DNA of 64,000 bases from NCBI RefSeq assembly GCF_030518215.1, contig NZ_JAULRT010000032.1, positions 1 through 64,000 of the forward strand, in the 5' to 3' direction. The DNA is from Gilvimarinus algae (lineage in GTDB: Bacteria; Pseudomonadota; Gammaproteobacteria; Pseudomonadales; Cellvibrionaceae). Below are positions 50,911 through 59,658 of the stretch, piece by piece. Made by a program: the position numbers and the translations under genes. The stretch's first letter is position 1; the number at the start of each line of letters is the position of its first letter. Under the pieces are notes generated by a model. It had not been told where the DNA came from and did no database searches. It was given only the letters and a program-made list of their open reading frames with translations.

Positions 50911-51223
50911 TTAGACGTCCCTTACTGGGTATCCTGACGGGCGGTAGCCTGCAGGCAATACGATCAAAGCGGGTGCAATGGGCCCGGACAGTTCTAATAT
51001 GGCCGTTTTTATAACGCTCTCGCTATTAATGGGTATAGCAGCAGCCTTTACACTGCGCAAATTGAGACCAGCCCCGCGATGACTATCGGCGCTATTCTAG
51101 GGAAGTATTACGTCAAAACGATTAATAGTTTCAGGCAATTGACACTATTGAGCTAATTGGCTAATAAGTGATCATGAGAATCGTTATTATCAACGTGGAG
51201 TCAAAGATTAACCGGAGGCGGTC
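50911..51223. other. 313-base divergent control region (MCP / DUF2061)
   Basis: No gene seen. On the minus strand GCCGATAG (51090-51083) resembles the -10 of a flagellar sigma28 promoter, with only a poor -35, and would serve the chemoreceptor gene 170 bases away. A Fur-box-like element lies near the DUF2061 start. Both are weak calls. Confidence 0.35.
51175..51192 (+). promoter_or_regulatory. Fur-box-like sequence before the DUF2061 gene
   Basis: TGAGAATCGTTATTATCA has the AT-rich NAT-repeat look of a Fur box (consensus GATAATGATAATCATTATC) and sits 32 bases before the start codon. The match is partial. Confidence 0.35.
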
Positions 51224-51436
51224 ATGATCAAGACAATTACATTTGCTGTATTGCACTTCACCGTCGCGTTTACGGTGACTTACTTACTGACTGGAGACAT
51301 CCTGGTTGGCAGCGCTGTGGCACTTATCGAGCCGGCCATCAATACCGTGGCATTTTACTTCCATGAACTGGGCTGGAATCGCTGGGGCGCGCACAAGGAA
51401 ACGGTAGTGGAGGTGTTTGCGCAGCGGGCGGTGTAG
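51224..51436 (+). CDS. DUF2061 small membrane protein
   Basis: 70 residues; two hydrophobic segments. The family pattern is complete: KTITFAVLHFTVAFTVTYLLTGDILVGSAVALIEPAINTVAFYFHELGWNRWG. Function unknown. GGAGGCGG precedes the ATG. Convergent with tatC, with 14 bases between. Confidence 0.88.
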   Translation: MIKTITFAVLHFTVAFTVTYLLTGDILVGSAVALIEPAINTVAFYFHELGWNRWGAHKETVVEVFAQRAV

Positions 51437-51450
51437 CTGGCCGCCCGCGC

Positions 51451-52203
51451 TCAGGAGGCGGCGTCTGAGTCCTCGGCGCGCCGCCGGTGCAGAATGCGAC
51501 CAAAAAATACCCCGGCTTCAAACAGCAACCACATGGGCACGGCCAGCAGTGTCTGGGAGATGACGTCGGGCGGGGTGAGCAGCATACCCACGATGAAGCA
51601 GCCAACGATCACGTAGGGGCGCTTTTGTGCCATGCCATCGGGGGTGATAACGCCTGCGAGAATCAGCATGATGGCAGCAATGGGAATTTCAAAGGCGACG
51701 CCAAAGGCGAAGAACAGCTTGAGGACAAAATCCAGGTAGCGGCTGATGTCGGTCATTATGGCGACGTTCGCGGGCCCGACCGAGGTAAAAAAGCCAAACA
51801 CCAGCGGAAAGACGACAAAGTATGCGAACGCCATGCCCGCGTAAAACAGCACCACCGAGGAGGCGAGAATCGGCAGTGCCAGCTGCTTTTCATGGCGGTA
51901 GAGGCCTGGGGCGATAAACGCCCAGGCCTGATAGAGAATAAAGGGCACGCTCAGCACAAAGGCGGCGAACAGCGTCAGCTTAAAGGGCGTGAGAAAGGGC
52001 GAGGCCACCTCGGTGGCGATCATGCTGCTGTTCTCGGGTAAATAGGCCACCAGCGGGTCGGAGATCAGGTCGTAAATCTCGCTGGAAAAGGGCATGAGGC
52101 AGGCGCACACCAGGCCCGTGACCAGAAGCGCGCGCAACAGCCGATTGCGCAGCTCAATCAGGTGTTGCACCAGTGGCAGTTCTTTATCGCTGGAGTCGCT
52201 CAT
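51451..52203 (-). CDS. tatC: Sec-independent protein translocase TatC
   Basis: 250 residues; six membrane helices. The N-terminal signal-recognition face is complete (PLVQHLIELRNRLLRALLVTGLV, with the conserved Glu of HLxELR) and FALSxPFI-type VLSVPFILYQAWAFIAPGLYRHEK follows. The core receptor for twin-arginine signal peptides. Overlaps the tatB stop by four bases. A likely client in this window is the GH10 xylanase at 8.1-9.2 kb. Confidence 0.97.
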   Translation of the reverse strand: MSDSSDKELPLVQHLIELRNRLLRALLVTGLVCACLMPFSSEIYDLISDPLVAYLPENSSMIATEVASPFLTPFKLTLFAAFVLSVPFILYQAWAFIAPGLYRHEKQLALPILASSVVLFYAGMAFAYFVVFPLVFGFFTSVGPANVAIMTDISRYLDFVLKLFFAFGVAFEIPIAAIMLILAGVITPDGMAQKRPYVIVGCFIVGMLLTPPDVISQTLLAVPMWLLFEAGVFFGRILHRRRAEDSDAAS

Positions 52204-52559
52204 GATTTGGGTGGCTCATCTGAGCGGCTGCTGTGTTCTTGATGCGCGTGGTCCGGCGCTTCTTCTGGGCCCTGGTAGTGGTCGTGCATGCGCTTGGCCC
52301 GCTCGGGCTCCATAGCGCCTTCGATATCGCGCCGGGTCGCCTCGAGATTGCGCATAATTTCCTCGTTGTGCAGCTGGCGGCGGATGTCATCGGCACCGAT
52401 TTGCTTTTCGATTTCGCTGCGGGTTTCCCGGAGGCTGCGTTTGAGCCGGCCAATCCACAGGCTGACCGCGCGCACCGTTTCCGGCAGGCGCTCGGGGCCG
52501 ATGATCACCAGCGAGACGATGGCGATCAGCAGCAGCTCAAAAAAGCCTATGTCGAACAC
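52200..52559 (-). CDS. tatB: Sec-independent protein translocase TatB
   Basis: 119 residues, GTG start. One membrane helix FDIGFFELLLIAIVSLVIIGPERLPETVR with the Glu and GPxxLP hinge, then an amphipathic helix (SLWIGRLKRSLRETRSEIEKQIG) and a polar tail. Binds TatC in the receptor complex. Confidence 0.95.
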   Translation of the reverse strand: MFDIGFFELLLIAIVSLVIIGPERLPETVRAVSLWIGRLKRSLRETRSEIEKQIGADDIRRQLHNEEIMRNLEATRRDIEGAMEPERAKRMHDHYQGPEEAPDHAHQEHSSRSDEPPKS

Positions 52560-52573
52560 GCGCGGCTCCGGGC

Positions 52574-52798
52574 TTAACGACTTTCGGTTTTATCGTCGCT
52601 TTTGCTGGTATCGACAGCGTCGGATTTCTCTGCGTCGATCTGCTTGGGCTGCTCGGATTTGTCGTCGTCGCTGACGGAGTTCTTAAAGCCTTTGATGGCC
52701 TCGCCCAAGTCCGACCCCATACCCCGCAGGCGCTTGGTGCCGAACAACAAGGCGACGATGACCAGAATGATTAACAGTTGCCAGGGACTAAAACCCAT
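52574..52798 (-). CDS. tatA: Sec-independent protein translocase TatA
   Basis: 74 residues from the ATG at 52798. [39 protein letters not shown] holds the short helix, the FGxxRL hinge and the amphipathic helix; a charged tail follows. Forms the translocation pore or patch. Longer in-frame starts lie in the spacer after hisE and are not used. Confidence 0.96.
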   Translation of the reverse strand: MGFSPWQLLIILVIVALLFGTKRLRGMGSDLGEAIKGFKNSVSDDDKSEQPKQIDAEKSDAVDTSKSDDKTESR

Positions 52799-52829
52799 GT
52801 GTCTACCCTCTTGTATGTGGTGGGCGGTG

Positions 52830-53168
52830 TTACTTGGACCGCGCGGCTTTTTCATCGTGCCCGGATACGCCAAAGCGCCGGGCCAGTTCGTTCAGGACAC
52901 TCTCGGCTGATTCATCCAGGTGCGAGAGCATCACCAGCGAGTGAAACCACAAATCGGCGGTCTCGGCGATCAGTTCGCGCTTGTCGCCGGAGCGCTCGGC
53001 ATCCTTGGCGGCCAAAATGGTCTCGGTGGCCTCTTCACCCACTTTTTCGAGAATCTTGTTCAGGCCTTTCTGGTGCAGGCTGGCGACGTAAGACTCGCCC
53101 GCGCCGGCACCTTTACGCTGCTCCAGAATGCGTGTGAGCTCTGCCAGAATGTCGTTTTGCTCGCTCAT
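52830..53168 (-). CDS. hisE: phosphoribosyl-ATP pyrophosphatase HisE
   Basis: 112 residues. MazG-like fold: [31 protein letters not shown] with the metal-binding EExxE region, and [13 protein letters not shown]. Converts PR-ATP to PR-AMP, step two of histidine synthesis. Start overlaps the hisI stop (ATGA). The hisI-hisE-tatABC order is common in Gammaproteobacteria. Confidence 0.95.
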   Translation of the reverse strand: MSEQNDILAELTRILEQRKGAGAGESYVASLHQKGLNKILEKVGEEATETILAAKDAERSGDKRELIAETADLWFHSLVMLSHLDESAESVLNELARRFGVSGHDEKAARSK

Positions 53169-53563
53169 TGGTATATCTCGTTTGGGTCTTTCAGCACCTT
53201 ATCCACCGCGCGCCACTGGCTGTCGTCGAGGCTGCGGTAAAAGCAGCTTTCGCGCCCGGTGTGGCAGGCAATGCCTCCCAGTTGTTCCACCTTGAGCAGA
53301 ATCACGTCGGCGTCGCAGTCCAGGCGCAGGTCGTGCAACTTTTGCACATGACCGGAAGTTTCGCCCTTGCGCCACAACTGACCGCGCGAGCGCGACCAGT
53401 AAATCGCACGCCCTTCGCTGGCGGTTAGGGCCAGGGCTTCGCGATTCATCCAGGCCATCATCAGGATTCGGCCGCTCTGGTAGTCCTGGGCGATGGCGGG
53501 CACCAGGCCCTGATCGTCCCACTTTATCTCATCCAGCCAGTCACTGGCTTGGGGGTCTGTCAT
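53165..53563 (-). CDS. hisI: phosphoribosyl-AMP cyclohydrolase HisI
   Basis: 132 residues from the ATG at 53563. [26 protein letters not shown] and [20 protein letters not shown] are family motifs; the zinc/magnesium sites are DCDADVIL and [11 protein letters not shown]. Opens the ring of PR-AMP, step three of histidine synthesis. Separate from HisE rather than fused. One base after the aldo/keto reductase stop. Confidence 0.96.
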   Translation of the reverse strand: MTDPQASDWLDEIKWDDQGLVPAIAQDYQSGRILMMAWMNREALALTASEGRAIYWSRSRGQLWRKGETSGHVQKLHDLRLDCDADVILLKVEQLGGIACHTGRESCFYRSLDDSQWRAVDKVLKDPNEIYQ

Positions 53564-53564
53564 G

Positions 53565-54362
53565 CTAGGCTCCGCTGAGGCTGTGTTTGGCTTTGGCGAT
53601 ATTATCACGTAAGTGGTGGCGGTTGATGGTGCCGACAATAGCGCTGGTCACCGCTGGGTGAGCAAAGGCAAAATCCAGGCAGTGTTGCACCGGGTCGGCA
53701 TCATCGCCGCTCAAATGGCCGCTGGCGAGGGCTTTTTTCAGAAAAACGCCTTTGCCGAGGCGCTGGCACTCATCCAGTACCGGCTGCTCGAGAGTATGCT
53801 GCGGGTTATAAGTGACCATAACGCAGTCGGACTCGCGCGCGGCCAGCAGGCCGCCTTCCACGGTTTTGGTGGACATGCCGAAAGCGCGAATCAGTCCCTG
53901 CTGTTTGAGTTGGGCCAGAGCGTCAAAGGCGCCGCTGTTTTCGATGATGTCCACGTCCTCGCCGTTGGAGTGGACCAGTACCAAGTCCAGCCAGTCGCGG
54001 TTGAGTCGCTTGAGCGATCGCTCTACGCTTTTGCGAGTGTGAGCGGCGCTGAAATCAAAGCGGCTTTGGCCGTTTTCAAACTCTTCACCGGTTTTACTGC
54101 AGATCACCCAGTTGCGAGCGCCGGCGCCAAGCAGTTTGCCCAGGCGCTCCTCGCTGGTGCCGTAGGCGGGTGCGGTATCGATCAGGTTAATGCCGCAGTC
54201 GTTGGCGAGCCGGATAAGCTCAGCCGCCGCCTCATCCGAGGGCAACTCAAAGGCCGAGGGGTACTTGACTCCCTGATTGCGGCCGAGCTTGACCGTTCCC
54301 AGCCCCAGTGCGCTGACGCACAGGCCGGTTTGCCCGAGTGGCCGTTGGCTGAAGTGGTTCAT
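53565..54362 (-). CDS. aldo/keto reductase
   Basis: 265 residues, TIM barrel. The catalytic Asp-Tyr pair lies in [16 protein letters not shown] and the Lys in [21 protein letters not shown] supplies the His-like position and [14 protein letters not shown] is the NADP region. A cytoplasmic NADPH-dependent reductase, substrate unknown. It overlaps the FAD oxidoreductase gene by four bases and hisI follows after one base, so it shares that operon. Confidence 0.9.
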   Translation of the reverse strand: MNHFSQRPLGQTGLCVSALGLGTVKLGRNQGVKYPSAFELPSDEAAAELIRLANDCGINLIDTAPAYGTSEERLGKLLGAGARNWVICSKTGEEFENGQSRFDFSAAHTRKSVERSLKRLNRDWLDLVLVHSNGEDVDIIENSGAFDALAQLKQQGLIRAFGMSTKTVEGGLLAARESDCVMVTYNPQHTLEQPVLDECQRLGKGVFLKKALASGHLSGDDADPVQHCLDFAFAHPAVTSAIVGTINRHHLRDNIAKAKHSLSGA

Positions 54363-55552
54363 GGTGTCTCCCAGGGTAGGGGGGCAAGGGTCGGTGTACC
54401 GAGCCTGGCTTGCAATTGCTCGATACCCGCCTCCGCTTCGATTGGCGCGGGCAGCAGCGCCATTACCCGACGCGCCATGTTCGGTGCCAGGGTCAGTTTT
54501 GTAGGCCAGGCGACGATCACATTGTCGAGACCCTGGGCCAGCTCGGCAAAGGCCTGGTCGGGGCGCGTGAGGCCGGGCTGCCGGGGCTCGGCTCTTTCAA
54601 TATATAACGTAGAGAAATCCGCGTCTCTAAAGTCAAGCCAGGGAAACAGTTGCGCCAGTTCCCGGCGCCCCGCCGCGATCAGGGCATCATCGCTCATTCG
54701 CGCGCCCTCCTCGGCGAGCGAGCCGCCCAAGTACCAGATCATGGCGCCATCGTCGGCAGGGTGGCTGGAGATGGTCAGCCGCGGGGTCTTGTCCGCTCCG
54801 AGACAATGGCCGTAGAACGCATAGGGGTGGTGGTGGCGAACCACCAGTTGGCGCAGCGGGCGCAGTTGCTGCTGCGGTTGGTCGGCTCCGAGTTTTTCCA
54901 GCACAGCGGCATTCCCGCGACCGGCGGCGAGCACAAAGTGCCGCGCGCACACACGAGTGCCGTCGGCGAGTTGAAGCTCGGCCTTATCGCCCCGGCGCTG
55001 CCATTGATGATCGCCAAGGGCAAACAGCAAACCTTTGTTGTTGCCGGCCAAATTGGCGATCAGCGAGGGAACGTCCACCACCATGTCCACCAGTTTGTAC
55101 AGGCTGCCACTAAATTGCGGCGTATCAAACAGCGGCGGGCGCTCGGCGGGTGGGACTTTTTCCACTCGCCCGCGCAGGGCCCGGCTGGCAAAAAAACTGG
55201 TGAGCCGGCCGGCGGCGGATGCCGACCACATGTAAAAGTGATCGCTCAGCAGGCGCGTCTGACGCAGGTCCACTTCGCCCTCGCCTTTCAGGCAGCTACG
55301 CCACAGGCCAGGCATGTCGGCAATGGCCTCGGAGGCGCCGCTGAGCGCGCCCGCCAGAGTGTATTTAACGCCGCCGTGAATCATCCCCTGAGAGGCGAGG
55401 GTTTGCTCAGCGCCAAGAGAGCCTTTGTTGAACAGGGCGCAGCTATAACCCCGGTCGCGCAGCCGCTCAAGCAGCCACAGCCCCGCCACACCGCCGCCGA
55501 TAATGGCGGTGTCGAGGTTGATCACTTTGTCGGTTGTACTGCTTAAGGTCAT
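54359..55552 (-). CDS. FAD-dependent oxidoreductase (DAO / glycerol-3-phosphate dehydrogenase-like)
   Basis: 397 residues. N-terminal FAD loop TAIIGGGVAGLWLLERLRDRGYSCALFNKGSLG, then TLASQGMIHGGVKYTL (flavin contact) and ARHFVLAAGRGNAAVLEKLG. The C-terminal part is divergent (RAEPRQPGLTRPDQAFAEL, WPTKLTLAPNMARRVM). Substrate unknown. First gene of a tight run with the aldo/keto reductase, hisI, hisE and tatABC. Confidence 0.82.
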   Translation of the reverse strand: MTLSSTTDKVINLDTAIIGGGVAGLWLLERLRDRGYSCALFNKGSLGAEQTLASQGMIHGGVKYTLAGALSGASEAIADMPGLWRSCLKGEGEVDLRQTRLLSDHFYMWSASAAGRLTSFFASRALRGRVEKVPPAERPPLFDTPQFSGSLYKLVDMVVDVPSLIANLAGNNKGLLFALGDHQWQRRGDKAELQLADGTRVCARHFVLAAGRGNAAVLEKLGADQPQQQLRPLRQLVVRHHHPYAFYGHCLGADKTPRLTISSHPADDGAMIWYLGGSLAEEGARMSDDALIAAGRRELAQLFPWLDFRDADFSTLYIERAEPRQPGLTRPDQAFAELAQGLDNVIVAWPTKLTLAPNMARRVMALLPAPIEAEAGIEQLQARLGTPTLAPLPWETP

Positions 55553-55679
55553 GGGTGAGCCGGCTTGGGAAATTCAAGGCGCGTAGTATATCGGTAATTG
55601 GGCGGCTGTGCCGATGCCGGACCTGACAGAGTAGCCTCGTTTCAGTAGTATGCGCGCTTGCTTTTGACGGGGAAAGTCC

Positions 55680-57425
55680 ATGCAGGGAAAGTCTAGAATT
55701 GCCGCTATTGGTATTGTGCTTGGCGCGGGTATGGCGCTCGCGATCTACCTGTGGGCATCCGCTGGGCAGGCGCGCTTGTTCGGTTACGGATTTATGCGGC
55801 TTGATCAGGGGCAGCTGGTTGTCAACTTCGATCGCCATCTGGTTTGGCTGGACAGCAGAGGCCGCGAATTGTCGGCCAAAGATCTTGGCGCGGCGGGACT
55901 CCACCCGGCCGGCGATTTTGATTTTTTTGCCAATGGCGATCTGCTGATTTACCACCGCGCCAAGCCCCGCAGCGTGTGGCAAAACCTACGGGCTTTTTTC
56001 AGGCTGCGTGAAGGGCCCTTACGGCCGGATACCACTGGCCCGGCTGATCTCACCAGGCCCGATGGGTTCTACCGCTGCGCGCTCGACCCAGTAAGGTGTC
56101 AGCCCCTCGTCGACACCGAAGTTCTGCCGGCCCGCAGTTCGCGTTTTGTGATCGATCGGCGCCGCGATCTGATTTATCTGGCGGATACATCGGACCACAG
56201 CCTCTACAAGCTCAGTGCCAGCGGTCAACCCCTGGCCTCGCGCCGTGAGGGTTTTGCATTTCCCAATCAGTTGCTGCTGCGCGGTGATGAGCTTTGGCTG
56301 GCCGACACCAATCACCACAGTGTGGTGCAGATCGATACCGACACTGAGCGTTTTGCCGAGGTGCTACAAACGTTTGAAGTCGCGGCGGGTAATAGTCATC
56401 GCTGGCCGCATCAGTTGGCCGAGAGCGACGTTGGGCTGTGGGTGCTGCTCGGTAACCACGCCATGGCCGATGGCAAGCTGCGTTTCTTAAGCGCCACCGG
56501 CGAGCTGAGCCAGCCCCTGGGGCCGGCCGCCTTGGCGCAGGCGGGGCTGAATGATCCGCTGGCCATCCACTTCTGGCAGGATGCGCTTTGGGTGAGTGAC
56601 TTCTCCGAGCCAAAGCTGGTCCGTCTCCACCCCGGCACGGGCGAGGTCTTTGACGTGCAGTCTGAGACACTGGCCACCCTGGAGCAAGGCTACCGCACTG
56701 AGCACGAGCGCTATCATCGTTTTATCTTGCTGGCGCTGTTGTTGTTTGCCCTGGTGATGGTGAGCGGTTCTATTGCCGCCTGGCGTTTAGAGAAAGATCA
56801 AACCCGTCGCAAACTCAGCGCTTGGACAAAGCCTGCCGAGTTTGACGTCGGTGGCGAGGTCACCGCCACCGGCCGCGCCGATATTTTATGGATTCGCAGC
56901 GGCCTGGCCACCTGGCACCGCCGCTTGCCCGCCGTGCTCTGGTTCTGCTGGGTGGCCATTGCGCTGCTGGTCCTTTCGCTTGGTTTTGGTGCGGCGGGCT
57001 TTTCTCCGAGCTTGCTGTGGCTGATGTTCGCTATGTTGGTGTTTCTGGGTGTTGTTAACCTAATGGCGCAGCGCATTTTGAACTCTATTGTGAAGTCCAG
57101 GCTCGGGGTAATTGGCGATTCTCTGGTGTTAGTTGATGCGGCTGGTCGACGCACCGTCGCCAGAGGCAGCAATATTCGCTACAGCGCCCAATTTCTGTTG
57201 GCCGATGACGTCGCGGTCGCTTTAGGCAATCAGAATCTGCGTTTTTTTGCCGAGGATGAGCTTAAGCGTTGGGTGTACCCGCGCCTGGGTGATGCCCACA
57301 AATTATCTGCCCGTGAACAGTGGGCGGCCCTGTGGCGGCTGCGGCATCCACATGTGACCTCGGCGGCGGGGATCTTGGCGGCCATGTTGATCTTTTTACT
57401 GGTGTTGGAATACGGCGTGTCATAA
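55680..57425 (+). CDS. NHL/propeller-domain membrane protein, unknown
   Basis: 581 residues. One N-terminal helix (6-26), a periplasmic beta-propeller with NHL-like turns (LIYLADTSDHSLYKLSASGQPL, ELWLADTNHHSVVQIDTDTERF, ALWVSDFSEPKLVRLHPGTGE), then a helix at about 345-368 (FILLALLLFALVMVSGSIAAW), two more (WFCWVAIALLVLSLGF and LLWLMFAMLVFLGVVNL), a small cytoplasmic domain and a last helix. Might sense or scaffold; no known family member with function comes to mind. Stand-alone gene. Confidence 0.75.
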   Translation: MQGKSRIAAIGIVLGAGMALAIYLWASAGQARLFGYGFMRLDQGQLVVNFDRHLVWLDSRGRELSAKDLGAAGLHPAGDFDFFANGDLLIYHRAKPRSVWQNLRAFFRLREGPLRPDTTGPADLTRPDGFYRCALDPVRCQPLVDTEVLPARSSRFVIDRRRDLIYLADTSDHSLYKLSASGQPLASRREGFAFPNQLLLRGDELWLADTNHHSVVQIDTDTERFAEVLQTFEVAAGNSHRWPHQLAESDVGLWVLLGNHAMADGKLRFLSATGELSQPLGPAALAQAGLNDPLAIHFWQDALWVSDFSEPKLVRLHPGTGEVFDVQSETLATLEQGYRTEHERYHRFILLALLLFALVMVSGSIAAWRLEKDQTRRKLSAWTKPAEFDVGGEVTATGRADILWIRSGLATWHRRLPAVLWFCWVAIALLVLSLGFGAAGFSPSLLWLMFAMLVFLGVVNLMAQRILNSIVKSRLGVIGDSLVLVDAAGRRTVARGSNIRYSAQFLLADDVAVALGNQNLRFFAEDELKRWVYPRLGDAHKLSAREQWAALWRLRHPHVTSAAGILAAMLIFLLVLEYGVS

Positions 57426-57559
57426 CCCGAAAACGCACAATTGCAACACTCGGCAAACACAAACGCCATACAAAGCGAGCTGGTGGTACGCCTTCGTGTT
57501 GCGCAAGTTGATTGCTTTGTGTACTATCTTTCGCTCACTGTGAAACTGCGAATATTGCT

Positions 57560-57661
57560 ATGAAATCACGCACTATTTTTACTTGTCGCCAGCCTTGGGC
57601 CTCCACCGGTCGCCTGATGCACGTGCGCTTTTCCGTTTCGCAGCTTATTGGATTTATCTGA
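57560..57661 (+). CDS. possible 33-residue small protein or leader peptide
   Basis: ATG at 57560 gives MKSRTIFTCRQPWASTGRLM and ends in a hydrophobic stretch (VRFSVSQLIGFI) just before the hairpin at 57672. The Shine-Dalgarno is weak. Real translation is uncertain. Confidence 0.2.
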   Translation: MKSRTIFTCRQPWASTGRLMHVRFSVSQLIGFI

Positions 57662-57671
57662 AAATAACAGG

Positions 57672-57692
57672 GGCCGCGAATCGATCGCGGCC
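57672..57692 (+). terminator. eight-base-pair hairpin
   Basis: GGCCGCGA-ATCGA-TCGCGGCC followed by TTCTAAGCTTTCCTTTCC, pyrimidine-rich but without a clean U-run. It may be a terminator or attenuator ahead of the next small gene. Confidence 0.5.
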
Positions 57693-57757
57693 TTCTAAGC
57701 TTTCCTTTCCCCTTATTAGTCCGCCATCGATAGAGCCCTGCACATGGAGTGCTGGGG

Positions 57758-57934
57758 ATGTTCAGCTTTATCAAAAAATACTTGCGTCGGCACAGGCCTC
57801 GCAAACCAGATGTCGTTTATCCTAACGACGAGCATGATGTCGCCTTGCAGAAAGATGCGGGTATTCGGGTAACGCGTATTCGCCTGCCCTCCGGGCGGGA
57901 GCTTGTGGTGATTCATCGTGACGATCAACAGTAG
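57758..57934 (+). CDS. small basic protein, unknown
   Basis: 58 residues, ATG at 57758 with GTGCTGGGG before it. Basic N-terminus (MFSFIKKYLRRHRPRKPDVV) then a compact part (GIRVTRIRLPSGRELVVIHRDD) like two strands. No family recognised. Ends 52 bases before the esterase gene. Confidence 0.45.
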   Translation: MFSFIKKYLRRHRPRKPDVVYPNDEHDVALQKDAGIRVTRIRLPSGRELVVIHRDDQQ

Positions 57935-57986
57935 CGAGGGCTTGGCAACAGGCTTTAAAATGCGCGCTTACCATAAGGAGAACGCC

Positions 57987-59069
57987 ATGCCCACTTTGTC
58001 CCTGAGAGCCACGGTTTGCCTGTGCCTGCTGTTTATGAGCGCCGGCCTTTGCGCTGAGCAGCTGATTGCGCCGGATCAAACACACTTTAGTTACCGCGGC
58101 CGCATCGACTTTGCTGAGCCCGCGGCGCCTGTGATGAGTTGGCCGGCTACACGCATTGATGCGGCTTTTCGCGGTCGCTCGGTCGCCCTGGTGCTGGACG
58201 ATGACAGCGGCCGCAATTTTTACAGTGCCTTTATCGATGAGCGCTGGAATGAGCCGGTGGTCCTGGACCTCAAGCCCGGTAAGCACACCTATCCGGTGGC
58301 TAATAACCTGACCGGTGGTGAGCATCGGTTGACGCTGGTGAAACGCACTGAAGGAGAAGAGGGCGCCACTCGCTTTCTCGGCCTGAACCTCGACGACGAG
58401 GCACAGATGCTTGCGGCGCCCGAGCTTCCCGCCAGGCGCATTGAAATTTACGGTGACTCGATCACCAGCGGTATGGGCAACATGTCGCCGCTCGAGGGCG
58501 AGGACGGCCGGCTGGAGGACAAGAACAGTTTTATGTCCTACGGCGCGATTACCGCGCGGGCGCTGGGAGCCGATTACCGGGCCATCTCGCAAAGCGGCAT
58601 AGGCATTATGGTGAGCTGGTTTGATTTCACCATGCCAGATTTTTACGATCAGCTGACGGCGGTGGGCGATAATGACAGCCAGTGGGATTTTAGCCTCTGG
58701 ACACCTCAGGTGGTGGTGATCAACCTGTTGCAGAATGACAGCTGGTTAGTGGAGAAACGTCTGAACCCGGTGCCCACCGATGAACAGCGTATCCAGGCCT
58801 ATTACGACTTTATCCAGCGTATTCACACCCGCTACCCCGAAGCGCTTATTGTGGCGGCTTTGGGCAGCATGGATGCCACGCGGGAGGGCTCGCCCTGGCC
58901 CGGTTATATTGAGGCGGCGGTAGCGCGCTTTGAGCAGTCTCATCCGCAGGCGCGCTTGGGCACCGTGTTTTTCCCCTTTACCGGTTACGGCCAGCACCCA
59001 CGTGTGGTGCATCACAAGGCCAACGCCGGGCGGCTAACGCAGTACATCAAAGAGCAAATGGACTGGTAG
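57987..59069 (+). CDS. CE2-type acetyl-(xylan) esterase, SGNH hydrolase
   Basis: 360 residues from the ATG at 57987 with AAGGAG before it; signal peptide to about LCA. N-terminal jelly-roll domain (about 25-145, FSYRGRIDFAEPAAPVMSWPATRIDAAFRG) and C-terminal SGNH hydrolase with Ser in EIYGDSITSGMG, block III VVVINLLQND and the His in QHPRVVHHKANA. Two-domain order and the Ser-His dyad fit CE2 esterases, which remove acetyl groups from xylan or oligosaccharides in the periplasm and would aid the two xylanases. Confidence 0.85.
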   Translation: MPTLSLRATVCLCLLFMSAGLCAEQLIAPDQTHFSYRGRIDFAEPAAPVMSWPATRIDAAFRGRSVALVLDDDSGRNFYSAFIDERWNEPVVLDLKPGKHTYPVANNLTGGEHRLTLVKRTEGEEGATRFLGLNLDDEAQMLAAPELPARRIEIYGDSITSGMGNMSPLEGEDGRLEDKNSFMSYGAITARALGADYRAISQSGIGIMVSWFDFTMPDFYDQLTAVGDNDSQWDFSLWTPQVVVINLLQNDSWLVEKRLNPVPTDEQRIQAYYDFIQRIHTRYPEALIVAALGSMDATREGSPWPGYIEAAVARFEQSHPQARLGTVFFPFTGYGQHPRVVHHKANAGRLTQYIKEQMDW

Positions 59070-59229
59070 GGCTGCCAATCTTTGTCAGCGCGGGTAAAGT
59101 TTTCACAGGCGACTTGAATTCTGCCGGCGCTGGCCTTAAATAGAAAGTAATGGCCTCACAAGGGCCGCCCCTTTTCTCAGGCGATGGCTCGCACCACGGC
59201 GCCGCCTGCCTCTTCAGGTTATACGCACT

Positions 59230-59577
59230 ATGCATCTGCAGGCCGCTATACCGACCGACCGCAAAGGTGCCCTGTCACGGGTGCTGGGTTGGTTGTGTTT
59301 GCCGCTGGTGTTGTTAAGCCTTGCCCTTGGTGCCGAGGCGCGCAAGTCCGATGTGTCCGGGGCCGAGCCCCGCGACTTGGTCCACGAACTGCTGGCCGTT
59401 CACACGCCGACGCCGGTGGACACCCTCGAAGAACCCGATCACGATGTTATCCGCGCGCTGCCAGCGCCGGCCAGCGAGGCCTACAGCGGCGCCGCGCTCT
59501 ACGCCTCAGCAGGTGCTCCTGCCCTAAAACCCATACCGGCGTTTATTGCCCGGGCCCCACCGGTTCTATCTCTCTGA
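59230..59577 (+). CDS. exported protein of unknown function
   Basis: 115 residues. The N-terminus (MHLQAAIPTDRKGALSRVL) is followed by a hydrophobic segment (GWLCLPLVLLSLALGAEA) that is a signal peptide or anchor; the rest is Pro/Ala-rich and disordered (VHTPTPVDTLEEPDHDVIRALPAPAS). The Shine-Dalgarno is weak and no family is recognised. May be a short lineage-specific gene. Confidence 0.45.
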   Translation: MHLQAAIPTDRKGALSRVLGWLCLPLVLLSLALGAEARKSDVSGAEPRDLVHELLAVHTPTPVDTLEEPDHDVIRALPAPASEAYSGAALYASAGAPALKPIPAFIARAPPVLSL

Positions 59578-59658
59578 TTCGCAAGTCACCAAACCTTGTA
59601 AACATCATTGCGTAGCACCGCCGCGTCTGATTCCGGCGCCTGCTACCCGGAGACAGAT

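Larger units (their letters stand above)
57426..57757. other. 332-base gap with a 33-codon frame and a hairpin
   Basis: No established gene. A short plus frame (57560-57661) is followed within ten bases by a stable hairpin, a leader-peptide-like layout. Longer frames on either strand lack a ribosome site. Confidence 0.4.

Noticed and set aside
57535-57825. Overlapping frames on both strands in the 57.5-57.8 kb gap
   Set aside because: They cover a palindromic hairpin, have no ribosome site and no family resemblance.
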